From: Sugiyamaella lignohabitans
Lineage: Eukaryota; Ascomycota; Dipodascomycetes; Dipodascales; Trichomonascaceae
NCBI RefSeq assembly: GCF_001640025.1
Contig: NC_031672.1
Span: 4,526,001 to 4,590,000, forward strand
Direction of reading: 5' to 3'
Length of the DNA stretch: 64,000 nucleotides
Program-made: the position numbers and the translations under genes
The notes under the pieces: generated by a model
Databases searched by the model: none
Told to the model about the DNA's origin: nothing
Seen by the model: only the letters and a program-made list of their open reading frames with translations
In this document: in pieces, positions 33,780 through 42,494 of the stretch
Layout: the number at the start of each line of letters is the position of its first letter
How positions within the stretch are numbered: the stretch's first letter is position 1

Positions 33780-33940
33780 GCCTCCGGCGGCTGGGGCTCT
33801 GCTCCAGACCCCGCTGCTCCTCTCGCTTCGCTCGAGTCGGGTTTGGGGGTCCCCAACAACAGAACCCGTCCCCGACGTAACGACTCGAGCGAAGCGAGAG
33901 GAGCCGGGGGGTCTGGGGCGCAGCCCCAGCCGCCGGAGGC
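33780..33940. repeat. GC element pair, two long arms
   Basis: 33780-33839 sense and 33881-33940 inverted; begins 27 nt after the aldolase stop. Confidence 0.92.
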
Positions 33941-34080
33941 AGACCGGGGAGAGGAAATTAGAGGTAATAATATTAGTATTTGGTACAAGAATCATTACAG
34001 GAGACAAAATAGGGAGCTGGTGTCAGTCAGATGTGCGGTTAACGCTGGTAAGTCAGCTTCATGAGAAGTGAAGGAGTGAA

Positions 34081-34392
34081 TCAACTGGCCCATTGTTTTT
34101 GAATTTTCGAGCGCGAATCGCAGAACAGGGTTCCAGAGTCGTTGTCGTGGTAGGGGTAATATTGAAGGTCATTGGCCAGGTACCAGGCCCGAGTCTGTTG
34201 CTGTGTCATCGTCCGTCCATGACAATTGCCAGACCAGGCGATTTTAGTCTTTGTCAAGTCAGACTGCAAAACAAATGGATTCACAAACTCCAGATGGTCA
34301 ATTCCACAAAGAAAGCGGATGTTCTGATAAACAATAGGCGAATGAGCCTTAATAATAGCACCATCATCAAGTCTGTATTTCTTGTTCCCCAT
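34081..34392 (-). CDS. Orphan open frame, doubtful gene
   Basis: 103 codons from a true ATG (MGNKKYRLDDGAIIKAHSP) to TGA. Composition is protein-like and not repeat-derived, but I recognise no family. A second minus-strand open stretch (34616-34431, with DIVDTVNVDALLADITAVED and no ATG) lies just upstream and could be an earlier exon or a remnant; no convincing splice pair joins them. Confidence 0.3.
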   Translation of the reverse strand: MGNKKYRLDDGAIIKAHSPIVYQNIRFLCGIDHLEFVNPFVLQSDLTKTKIAWSGNCHGRTMTQQQTRAWYLANDLQYYPYHDNDSGTLFCDSRSKIQKQWAS

Positions 34393-34849
34393 GATAAACT
34401 GTGTGAGGGAGTGTGTCGTCGCAAACGGGACTAAGGCTCAATAGGAGCGGTATAAGAAGATACCAAAGGAGCAGGCTTTGACTCACTAGTAATAGAACAC
34501 TGCTGAAGCTTGGCATTGTACGAATCCTCGACAGCGGTAATATCGGCAAGAAGAGCATCGACATTAACAGTGTCAACAATGTCAAAAGGAGTTTCATCAA
34601 CCAAGTTTAACACCACCTGAACGACCTGCCTCAGAGCAGCCGGTGTCTACAACCACTCGACCCTTAGACTCACCGAAATACTAACCGCCAGCTCTCATTT
34701 ACAACCGAATAAACCCATTTCCGTTCCGATCGACCTCGCTCTCAGAACTTTACTTTGTACGGCAATACCAGGGGTAAATCAAAAAAGGGCCGAGCCATCT
34801 GCAAGATAACGGCGGGGGTATGCATGCGGGATCCAGGGGGTGCCGGACT

Positions 34850-34905
34850 GCCTCCAGCGGCTGGGGCGCTGCCCCAGACCCCGAAGCTCGCTTCGCTGGT
34901 TACGC
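34850..34905 (+). repeat. GC element, diverged short form
   Basis: GCCTCCAGCGGCTGGGGCGC start, GCTCGCTTCGC hairpin half, then decays. Confidence 0.8.
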
Positions 34906-35231
34906 GGGGTGTCCAGAGCACGAGGGACCCTGGTGGAGCGGAGACCGGGGCCTGCAAGTGGGAGCACGCAGGGATTCGGAAGGGTCCTGCGACGGACAGA
35001 GCTTGAAATCCCACACAGAAATCGCACGATGTAACAGGGTTCAAGCCCCGGAAACCAGCTGGGGCACAAAAAAACCCTTCCCTGCTCACCAGAGCAGCTC
35101 AGTCCTAGGCAAACCACGCTCAGACCCTCCCCAGTCACAACACCAAAAATGCACAAAAACGCACAAACCCGCTAAAAACCCTCTTCCACCCACCCACCCC
35201 TCGCACCCCGCTGACGGTACACCCCACGCAA

Positions 35232-35291
35232 CGACTCGAGCGAAGCGAGAGGAGCCACGGGGTCTGGGGCGGAGCCCCAGCCGCCGGAGGC
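35232..35291 (-). repeat. GC element, solo unit upstream of RPS2
   Basis: 60-bp consensus copy about 240 bp before the RPS2 ATG, GGAGGC end toward the gene. Confidence 0.9.
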
Positions 35292-35529
35292 AGGGTCCCA
35301 GGCTAGGGTTACCCGACTACCCAAATAGGAAATACGGAGTGAGAAAAGTACAGTCACATCTGGGAGATGCAGGTAGAGTGAAAAATTCATGCATGGTCAC
35401 ATGACGAGACAAGCGACTCACAAAGTTTTGCAGGTAGAGAGAGGAGTGGAGAGAGTTGTAAGTTCCCGACTCGTTCACGTTCGACAAACCGACAGTTTAT
35501 CAACAACAAAAAAGAACAGAAAAATCAAA

Positions 35530-36324
35530 ATGTCAGACGCTGCTGCTCCTGCTCAAGCTCGTGGTGGATTCGGCCGTTCCGGAGCCGCTCCCCGTGGTCG
35601 TGGTGGCCCTCGTGGCGGCCGTGGTGGTCCTCGTCGTGGAGGTCGTAGAGACGAAGAGAAGGGCTGGCAACCAGTCACCAAGCTTGGCAGACTTGTCAAG
35701 GCTGGTAAGATCAAGTCTCTTGAGGAGATCTATCTCCACTCTCTCCCTGTCAAGGAGTACCAAATCATTGATCAATTCTTGCCCACTTTGAAGGACGAGG
35801 TCATGAAGATCAAGCCTGTTCAAAAGCAAACCACTGCCGGTCAACGTACCCGTTTCAAGGCTGTTGTTGTCATTGGTGACTCTGCCGGACACGTTGGTCT
35901 TGGTATCAAGTCTTCTAAGGAAGTCGCCACTGCTATCCGTGCTGCCATCATCATTGCCAAGCTCTCCATCATCCCCGTTCGTCGTGGTTACTGGGGTACT
36001 TCTCTTGGTCAACCCCACTCTTTGCCCACTAAGGTCACTGGTAAGTGCGGTTCCGTCACTGTCCGTCTTATCCCTGCTCCTCGTGGTACTGGTGTCGTTG
36101 CCTCTCCTGCCGTTAAGAAATTGCTTCAACTCGGTGGTGTTGAGGATGCTTACACCTCTGCCTCCGGTTCCACCAGAACCACTGAAAACACCCTCAAGGC
36201 CGCTTTCGTCGCCATCGGTAACACATACGGTTTCCTCACCCCCAACCTCTGGAAGGAGACTGCCTTGGAGCCCTCTCCTTTGGATGTCTACCACGACGTT
36301 GCTGCCGGCAAGGCTAGATACTAA
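35530..36324 (+). CDS. RPS2: 40S ribosomal protein uS5 (Rps2)
   Basis: 264 residues from the ATG at 35530 ([18 protein letters not shown]), following an A-rich leader typical of a strongly translated gene. An RGG-rich N terminus (about residues 10-40) precedes the S5 double-stranded-RNA-binding fold, with the signature [20 protein letters not shown] and [13 protein letters not shown]. Codon use is strongly biased (GTC, GCT, AAG, GGT), as in highly expressed yeast genes. The small-subunit head protein lies at the mRNA entry channel and affects decoding fidelity. The open frame extends upstream to 35389 but without family similarity. Confidence 0.97.
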   Translation: MSDAAAPAQARGGFGRSGAAPRGRGGPRGGRGGPRRGGRRDEEKGWQPVTKLGRLVKAGKIKSLEEIYLHSLPVKEYQIIDQFLPTLKDEVMKIKPVQKQTTAGQRTRFKAVVVIGDSAGHVGLGIKSSKEVATAIRAAIIIAKLSIIPVRRGYWGTSLGQPHSLPTKVTGKCGSVTVRLIPAPRGTGVVASPAVKKLLQLGGVEDAYTSASGSTRTTENTLKAAFVAIGNTYGFLTPNLWKETALEPSPLDVYHDVAAGKARY

Positions 36325-36400
36325 ACAAAAGTCTTCTATTTATGGGTCCATTTTGTATTTAGTCTAATAAAAAGTTAAACAGCACACGACTTGCCTCGCT

Positions 36401-36550
36401 GCCTCCGGCGGCTGCGGAGCTTGCTGGGACCGTGGGATCTTGGATTGAATCTGTTTCGGTAGAAAAACAGACACGAGACACCCCCGGATGCGACTCGAGC
36501 GCAGCGAGAGGAGCCACGGGGTCTGGGGCGGAGCCCCAGCCGCCGGAGGC
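36401..36550. repeat. GC element pair, first arm truncated
   Basis: Arm 1 (36401-36434) has lost its middle and jumps to GCTTGCTGGGACCGT; arm 2 (36491-36550) is complete and marks the left edge of the FKBP-EMC1 duplication. Confidence 0.88.
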
Positions 36551-36620
36551 AGATGGGCCACTCAAAGAACTATAGCATTAAAACGGACGTGAGTTACAAA
36601 TCGACTTTCTCGCGGATGAC

Positions 36621-36934
36621 GCCGGGATAGTCATTGATAATGTTTTAGACAATGAATGTGATTCCATACGTAATTTAATCGTTTTTATTAAAGTTAATAA
36701 ATTTGCTGCATCAGAAGTAGGATCAGCAGGAATACCAGGAATATCTGGCTCTCCATGGTTTTATTATCTTTAGTTATTATGAATATACTCATATTAATAG
36801 TATTTTGTATTATTCAAAAGAGCCAAATAACTTTCTAATTGTTGTTTTTGCAACTCAGCTCTCATCTCCTGTACCTCTGAACTAAAATTCAAATCTGCAT
36901 ATACAAATCTTTTAGTTATAGATGAAGGATAAAC
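36621..36934. other. 314-bp AT-rich insertion in the FKBP copy A
   Basis: Absent from copy B, where GGATGAC joins AGGGGTGTCG directly. It is far AT-richer than its surroundings. It supplies a new C terminus to copy A on the minus strand, and is also open on the plus strand for about 50 codons (reading NKFAASEVGSAGIPGISG). Origin unknown. Confidence 0.85.
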
Positions 36935-37546
36935 AGGGGTGTCGTCGTCGAGGTCGGTGGCATCGGTGTCGGGATCAGAGTCGGCGACAGAGTCTGAGTC
37001 GGACGAGGCGTCCGAGTCGTCGGATTCGGGTTCCGAGGAGACAGCAATGTCGTCAGTTTCGGCGTCCGAATCTGCTTCGTCCTCGGTAGGAGAGTCGCTG
37101 TCGAGGTCTGGGACTTGAGAATCAGGAACTTCGACTACTGGCAAACCTTCTCCGTTGATAGAAACAAGTTCGGTGGTGAAAATAAGAGTGGCATGAGGAG
37201 GAATAGCACCACCAGCCCCATGTTCACCGTATCCCAAGTGTGGAGGAATGGTCAATTTCCGTTTTTCGCCAACACACATTCCAAGAATACCTTGATCCCA
37301 TCCTTGAATCACACGACCAACACCCAATGGGAACTCAATGGGCTGACCTCTCTCGACAGACGAGTCAAAGACAGTTCCGTCCGCCAGTTTTCCAGTGTAG
37401 TGGACCTCGACCAAGTCGCCCGAACGGGCCTTTCTGGTACATCCGTCAACTCTCTTGAGAATTCCAATACGCAATTTCTCTTGCTGCTCAGCACCAGCCA
37501 CAACAGCCAAAAGACCAGTCAAGACCAAACCCAATTGCAACTTCAT
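36794..37546 (-). CDS. FPR2: FKBP-type prolyl isomerase, secretory (Fpr2-like), copy A with altered C terminus
   Basis: 250 residues from the ATG at 37546. Signal peptide [19 protein letters not shown], then an FKBP domain at about 25-130 ([63 protein letters not shown]) with the usual active-site aromatics. A long Asp/Ser-rich acidic tail follows. After DDDTPV the sequence leaves copy B and reads a new 45-residue amphipathic stretch ([20 protein letters not shown]) encoded by the 314-bp insertion. Likely an ER-lumen foldase by family. Nearly identical to copy B upstream, so the duplication is recent. Confidence 0.88.
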   Translation of the reverse strand: MKLQLGLVLTGLLAVVAGAEQQEKLRIGILKRVDGCTRKARSGDLVEVHYTGKLADGTVFDSSVERGQPIEFPLGVGRVIQGWDQGILGMCVGEKRKLTIPPHLGYGEHGAGGAIPPHATLIFTTELVSINGEGLPVVEVPDSQVPDLDSDSPTEDEADSDAETDDIAVSSEPESDDSDASSDSDSVADSDPDTDATDLDDDTPVYPSSITKRFVYADLNFSSEVQEMRAELQKQQLESYLALLNNTKYY

Positions 37547-37650
37547 TGTAACGTTGAATATTGCCAAATCCACCTCTTCCGCTTCACAACTTATGTACGT
37601 GGCGGTGTCACGTGCGTTTTCAGGGGGAGCATCGCCGGGGTCGGGGACGT

Positions 37651-37811
37651 GCCTCCGGCGGCCGGGCTCCGCCCGGACCTGGTTGTGCTCGCTTCGCGAG
37701 CGATTTGGGGGTCCTGTCACTGCCAAAATCAGCTGCTGGCTCGACGGTCCAAGCCGCTTCGCGAAGCGAAGCACAACCAGGGTCTGGGGCGGAGCCCCAG
37801 CCGCCGGAGGC
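37651..37811. repeat. GC element composite, CCGGGCTCCGCCCGG subfamily
   Basis: The first hairpin is CCGGGCTCCGCCCGG rather than CTGGGGC-x3-GCCCCAG, and the tail hairpin GCTCGCTTCGCGAGC. The inverted arm keeps the standard first hairpin. Lies upstream of FKBP copy A. Confidence 0.9.
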
Positions 37812-37897
37812 AGACCTCCGACCCCCGTGAACAGTCACAAAAGTACACAGAAATATTAATTACAGGAGTAGTAAGCATGCTCGAAGAGTGTGTTTAG

Positions 37898-38107
37898 AGC
37901 TCGCCGACGCCCCATTGCTGGTCAATGCGTTTTTTGAGGGCGTAGCGACGCACGATAATGGTCACGGTCAGGATGGTCATGATGGTGTAGATGAGTTTGG
38001 GTTTCTCGAAGCTGACAGTGAGCATGTCGAAAGGGCGAGACGGCGTGATGCGTGTGAAGAACAGGTCTACGGGCCCGAATCCGGCAATCAGTGATGTTGA
38101 TTCGAGT
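37898..38107 (-). pseudogene. Truncated EMC1 3' fragment
   Basis: Encodes the last about 69 residues of Emc1 (up to ...QQWGVGEL) with a handful of base differences from the intact gene. It ends abruptly at GATTCGAG next to a GC element. No start, so a by-product of the tandem duplication. Confidence 0.92.
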
Positions 38108-38108
38108 C

Positions 38109-38168
38109 CGACTCGAGCGCAGCGAGAGGAGCCACGGGGTCTGGGGCGGAGCCCCAGCCGCCGGAGGC
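38109..38168 (-). repeat. GC element at the duplication junction
   Basis: 60-bp unit abutting the EMC1 fragment; identical in place to 36491-36550 of copy A. It is 43 nt after the FKBP copy B stop. Confidence 0.92.
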
Positions 38169-38211
38169 AGATGGGCCACTCAAAGAACTATAGCATTAAA
38201 ACGGACGTGAG

Positions 38212-38850
38212 TTACAAATCGACTTTCTCGCGGATGACAGGGGTGTCGTCGTCGAGGTCGGTGGCATCGGTGTCGGAATCAGAGTCGGCGACAGAGTCTG
38301 AGTCGGACGAGGCGTCCGAGTCGTCGGATTCGGGTTCCGAGGAGACAGCAATGTCGTCAGTTTCGGCATCCGAATCTGCTTCGTCCTCGGTAGGAGAATC
38401 GCTGTCGAGGTCTGGGACTTGAGAATCAGGAACTTCGACTACTGGCAAACCTTCTCCGTTGATAGAAACAAGTTCGGTGGTGAAAATAAGAGTGGCATGA
38501 GGAGGAATAGCACCACCAGCCCCGTGTTCACCGTATCCCAAGTGTGGAGGAATGGTCAATTTCCGTTTTTCGCCAACACACATTCCAAGAATACCTTGAT
38601 CCCATCCTTGAATCACACGACCAACACCCAATGGGAACTCAATGGGCTGACCTCTCTCGACAGACGAGTCAAAGACAGTTCCGTCCGCTAGTTTTCCGGT
38701 GTAGTGGACCTCGACCAAGTCGCCCGAACGGGCCTTTCTGGTACATCCGTCAACTCTCTTGAGAATTCCAATACGCAATTTCTCCTGCTGCTCAGCACCA
38801 GCCACAACAGCCAAAAGACCAGTCAACACCAAACCCAATTGCAACTTCAT
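38212..38850 (-). CDS. FPR2: FKBP-type prolyl isomerase, secretory (Fpr2-like), copy B
   Basis: 212 residues from the ATG at 38850, with the same signal peptide, FKBP domain and acidic Asp/Ser tail as copy A. It ends [13 protein letters not shown]. The last four residues vaguely recall an ER-retention tetrapeptide but do not match the HDEL/KDEL consensus. Being uninterrupted and next to intact EMC1, this copy probably shows the ancestral C terminus. Its own 5' flank, including a CACGTG site about 65 bp upstream, is shared with copy A. Confidence 0.9.
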   Translation of the reverse strand: MKLQLGLVLTGLLAVVAGAEQQEKLRIGILKRVDGCTRKARSGDLVEVHYTGKLADGTVFDSSVERGQPIEFPLGVGRVIQGWDQGILGMCVGEKRKLTIPPHLGYGEHGAGGAIPPHATLIFTTELVSINGEGLPVVEVPDSQVPDLDSDSPTEDEADSDAETDDIAVSSEPESDDSDASSDSDSVADSDSDTDATDLDDDTPVIREKVDL

Positions 38851-38953
38851 TGTAACGTTGAATATTGCCAAATCCACCTCTTCCGCTTCACAACTTATGT
38901 ACGTGGCGGTGTCACGTGCGTTTTTAGGGGGAGCATCGCCGGGGTCGGGACGT

Positions 38954-39115
38954 GCCTCCGGCGGCCGGGCTCCGCCCGGACCTGGTTGTGCTCGCTTCGC
39001 GAGCGATTTGGGGGGTCATGTCACTGCCAAAATCAGCTGCTGGCTCGACGGTCCAAGCCGCTTCGCGAAGCGAAGCACAACCAGGGTCTGGGGCGGAGCC
39101 CCAGCCGCCGGAGGC
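38954..39115. repeat. GC element composite, CCGGGCTCCGCCCGG subfamily (duplicate of 37651 copy)
   Basis: Between FKBP copy B and EMC1; 82 nt after the EMC1 stop. Confidence 0.9.
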
Positions 39116-39197
39116 AGACCTCCGACCCCTGTGAACAGTCACAAAAGTACACAGAAATATTAATTACAGGAGTAGTAAGCATGCTCGAAGAGTGTGT

Positions 39198-41969
39198 TTA
39201 GAGCTCGCCGACACCCCATTGCTGGTCAATGCGTTTTTTGAGGGCGTAGCGTCGCACGATAATGGTCACGGTCAGGATGGTCATGATGGTGTAGATGAGT
39301 TTGGGTTTCTCGAAGCTGACAGTGAGCATGTCGAAGGGGCGAGACGGCGTGATGCGTGTGAAGAACAGGTCTACAGGCCCGAATCCGGCAATCAGTGATG
39401 TTGATTCGAGTGTTGCTGGTTCGGAAACAATGTGGTTGACTCCTAAGAGGTGACGCGAGTGGGAGAGGACGTTCATAGGAGGAAGGAAGATGACCGAGTT
39501 GTAAGTTGCTAGTCCTTCTTCTTGCTCTTCTTTCGTGGGATTCCGGCCAATAGGACGTCTGGCATCAAGCAAAATCTTGGGTAGAGTTGCTACTTTACCG
39601 TTGCTCAGAGTCAGGATAATGTCTCTGGAAGTGACACCATATCTGGTACGAGACACCGATAACGAGGTGATGATATCGTCGTTGAAAATGTAAGATTGCG
39701 ATTTGACGTGAGGGGGGGCAAACGAATCGAAAGACGAGTACTTCTCATCATCTTGCGAGTGTCTTTGGTTGGGAATCTCTGACTCGTACAAATCCCATAC
39801 AGCGATTTTCTGGCCCTCAATAGGCAGTTTGCTGTAAAAGGAGTACACAATCCAGTGCTCACCAAATACAAGGTTGATAGGTGATTTGTTAGACACCTCA
39901 TCTTTGTGGACTTTGGTGTGTAGAACCCGGCCAGTCACACTGTCGAGTAAAGTCACGACGAGAGTATTGGTTTCTTCGTTGAGTGCAGCAACTGCAATAG
40001 CATTACGGTGAAGATACTTGTACAGCACACTTCTATCTCCCAAGACCTTACCGATGGAAGCAGTCAAGTCCTCAGGAGACCGCTTGGCTGTAGCAACAAT
40101 GCGGTAATTGGGTCCTGGAGTGTACTGGAAGGTCTTCTGAGGCTCGGCAATGCCAAAATTGACAGCATATCCATCAAGAGTAGTACCATCATCTGATACT
40201 TTGGTGTGGTATGTACTTTTAACAGCTTCATCAGTAGAATCATTGGACTCTGTAGCCGGCGAGTCGTTAGCGGAGTCGGAGCTGACAACTGTGTAAACAG
40301 ATTCGTTTGAAATAGCATATATAGCATTCTGAGTGTGTACAACTTCGGTAATGACAGAATCTGATGGTAATAAAATGGAAGACGAGGGTTGAACATTTCC
40401 TTCAACATCGACAGTGAAAATCTCACCAGTTGAAATGACTGCATAGATAGTATCGGAGTTGACAGCCAGATCCACAATTTCAGAGCCTTGTGGAACCGGT
40501 AATGTGACGGACCATACAATAGCGCCTTGGTTAGTAGTATCCAAAGCAAATACATGATTGTACTTATTAGCGACCACCAAGAGTTTATGGAATCCAAACA
40601 AGTTATCGTGAGATTCTGTTTTGGTATGAGATGTAAGAGGTACTTCAGCTGTCTTGTCATCCTCGGCATTACTAGCAGATGCAGAAGGGAATTTGACATG
40701 GGAAATAAAATATTTCAAATCTACCCAGTGACGAGCCAATCTTCTAGAAAATGCAGACAGGACATCAGCATGTTCTTCAAAGAGCAGCTCTTCTTCTGAC
40801 AGACTCGAGTCATCAGACAAAAAGTCGACAAACACAGCTGACGTGATTTCGGTCAGTCCATCTTGACGAGACCACACAACTTCTAATAAAGGATCAATGA
40901 GTTGTAAATTACCCAACTCAGTTTGTGCAAGGGTGTTGCCAGATGGAAAAGACAGAATAGGAAACGGATGGTTTTCACTGACAGCATTCACACTAGTATT
41001 AATATCAGCTTCAGCTCTGGTAATAGTATGACCTTTGACAGTGAACTTGATAATGATATTACTGTCCAAGAGATTGACCACTTCAGAAGTGGCAGTTACT
41101 TCTACAGTTGACTTGACTGATTGACTAGCCAAAACAACCGATTCTTCACTAGCAGTATTTCCATTGGAATCGACCACACGAATTGCAGCATTTGAGCCTG
41201 ATCTCACCACAACAATAGTATCAGAGCTACCTTGAACAGGGTGAACACTGAGAACCTCGTCCAAAGAGCGAGAAAACACTGAAGTAGCACTTCCGAATTT
41301 TCTTCTCGAGTGAACAGATCCATCGGATTTGTCAACATTGATCAAATAGCCACTGGAAGTAATGACTCCAACCTTGTCTGATAAATCAATCACAGCCAAA
41401 GGAGCAGAATCAATTTCCAGATCACTAGACCAGGTACGAGAACCCGACAATGCATCTAATTTGAGTAAAAATCCACTTTTCAGTGCCACAAATACTTGAT
41501 CAGTATTGGCATTTGCACTAGCAGCAACTCCATTGATAGCAGAAACCGTTTCTTCAAGGGAGATATCCCATTCGGCCAAACCTGTAATAGGATCCCAAGC
41601 AATAACTCGACCATCACTAGAAGCAGACACAAACAGCTCGTTGAGTCCATTATTTACTTTTGCCAAGTATTTACTAGAAACAGCATGTGTTTGAGACGAA
41701 GAATCGGATTCATCCAACCATCTTCTCCAAAGAGTTGTACCATCAGTACCATTAATTGATGCCAGTACCGAGGACTCAGTAAATGTACCAATGATCGCCT
41801 CGCTGTTGCTACTTCCACGAGCAACAACGGTATTCTGAGAATTTAAATAACCAATTGGATTTTTAGCCCAATCTACAACATATGCCTCGTCCGAAAAAAC
41901 AGCAGAAACTCCAGATGCCAATAAAGACACTGACACAGACGTCAGGAAAGCCGTCGCGCCGAACTTCAT
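39198..41969 (-). CDS. EMC1: Emc1, ER membrane protein complex subunit 1
   Basis: 923 residues, taking the ATG at 41969 (MKFGATAFLTSVSVSLLASG); an ATG-less extension lies upstream. Signal peptide, then a large luminal beta-propeller region (WRRWLDESD, VIAWDPITGLAEWDISLE, GSRTWSSDLEIDSAPLAV), a DUF1620-type C-terminal module (GVTSRDIILTLSNGKVATLP, LDARRPIGRNPTKEEQEEGL, GPVDLFFTRITPSRPFDML), one transmembrane helix (KLIYTIMTILTVTIIV) and a short cytosolic end. Emc1 is the main luminal scaffold of the EMC insertase for tail-anchored and multispan proteins. Its 3' 210 bp are duplicated at 37898-38107. Confidence 0.94.
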   Translation of the reverse strand: MKFGATAFLTSVSVSLLASGVSAVFSDEAYVVDWAKNPIGYLNSQNTVVARGSSNSEAIIGTFTESSVLASINGTDGTTLWRRWLDESDSSSQTHAVSSKYLAKVNNGLNELFVSASSDGRVIAWDPITGLAEWDISLEETVSAINGVAASANANTDQVFVALKSGFLLKLDALSGSRTWSSDLEIDSAPLAVIDLSDKVGVITSSGYLINVDKSDGSVHSRRKFGSATSVFSRSLDEVLSVHPVQGSSDTIVVVRSGSNAAIRVVDSNGNTASEESVVLASQSVKSTVEVTATSEVVNLLDSNIIIKFTVKGHTITRAEADINTSVNAVSENHPFPILSFPSGNTLAQTELGNLQLIDPLLEVVWSRQDGLTEITSAVFVDFLSDDSSLSEEELLFEEHADVLSAFSRRLARHWVDLKYFISHVKFPSASASNAEDDKTAEVPLTSHTKTESHDNLFGFHKLLVVANKYNHVFALDTTNQGAIVWSVTLPVPQGSEIVDLAVNSDTIYAVISTGEIFTVDVEGNVQPSSSILLPSDSVITEVVHTQNAIYAISNESVYTVVSSDSANDSPATESNDSTDEAVKSTYHTKVSDDGTTLDGYAVNFGIAEPQKTFQYTPGPNYRIVATAKRSPEDLTASIGKVLGDRSVLYKYLHRNAIAVAALNEETNTLVVTLLDSVTGRVLHTKVHKDEVSNKSPINLVFGEHWIVYSFYSKLPIEGQKIAVWDLYESEIPNQRHSQDDEKYSSFDSFAPPHVKSQSYIFNDDIITSLSVSRTRYGVTSRDIILTLSNGKVATLPKILLDARRPIGRNPTKEEQEEGLATYNSVIFLPPMNVLSHSRHLLGVNHIVSEPATLESTSLIAGFGPVDLFFTRITPSRPFDMLTVSFEKPKLIYTIMTILTVTIIVRRYALKKRIDQQWGVGEL

Positions 41970-42494
41970 TTTGCAATTGAATCGAGCTAACAACTGGGAA
42001 GTTTAAGCTCGAGAACTAACCAACAGCAAATGAATTATACTGATCACAGACACAGATGTTTACCAACAACCAAACAATTGAGGGTATGACAAAGTCCCAG
42101 AGTGCCAGAGTCCGTTTTTGATGTCGTAATTGCCGGAGATGACTACTGTAGAAGCTCTCGAACATGGACATGCACCTTCACAGAACCATATTGTGAATAA
42201 GTAGGGGATTTTGACGGTGCATTTTGATATTAGGTCCATTTGATGTTTATGCATCGGTGATATTGTACATCTCGAGAATAATATATCACGTCAACTGAGA
42301 GTCTCTAGGACTCTATTTTCTGAATTATTATCGATAATAGCCTTCATCAGCATATATCAGAACTACAATTGGGCTTTTTTCGTTCATGAAGAGAGAAACC
42401 GAGTCGATTGGATCGAATACAGTTGGTCACTGAACAGATCTGTCTCTTAACTGTCAAACCTGATTCATTGTCGGTGCTGTTGACTGCTCGATAA
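41970..42494. other. EMC1-SAC3 divergent promoter region
   Basis: 525 bp with no supported gene or GC element. Confidence 0.5.

Larger units (their letters stand above)
33753..35529. other. Aldolase-RPS2 intergenic region
   Basis: 1.8 kb with a GC pair, two further GC elements and two orphan open frames on the minus strand. No secure gene. Confidence 0.5.
36491..38108. repeat. Tandem segmental duplication, copy A
   Basis: Unit: GC element, FKBP gene, GC composite, and 210 bp of EMC1 3' coding sequence. The same order recurs from 38109 and continues into full EMC1. Bases agree nearly throughout, apart from a 314-bp insertion in copy A. The junction (GATTCGAG next to CGACTCGAG) lies at a GC element. 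Confidence 0.93.

Noticed and set aside
35025..35060. GGGTTCAAGCCCC resembling a tRNA T-arm
   Set aside because: No acceptor stem or anticodon arm can be formed in the expected spacing.
35533..36294. Long open frame antisense to RPS2
   Set aside because: A shadow of strongly biased RPS2 codons, no protein-like motifs.
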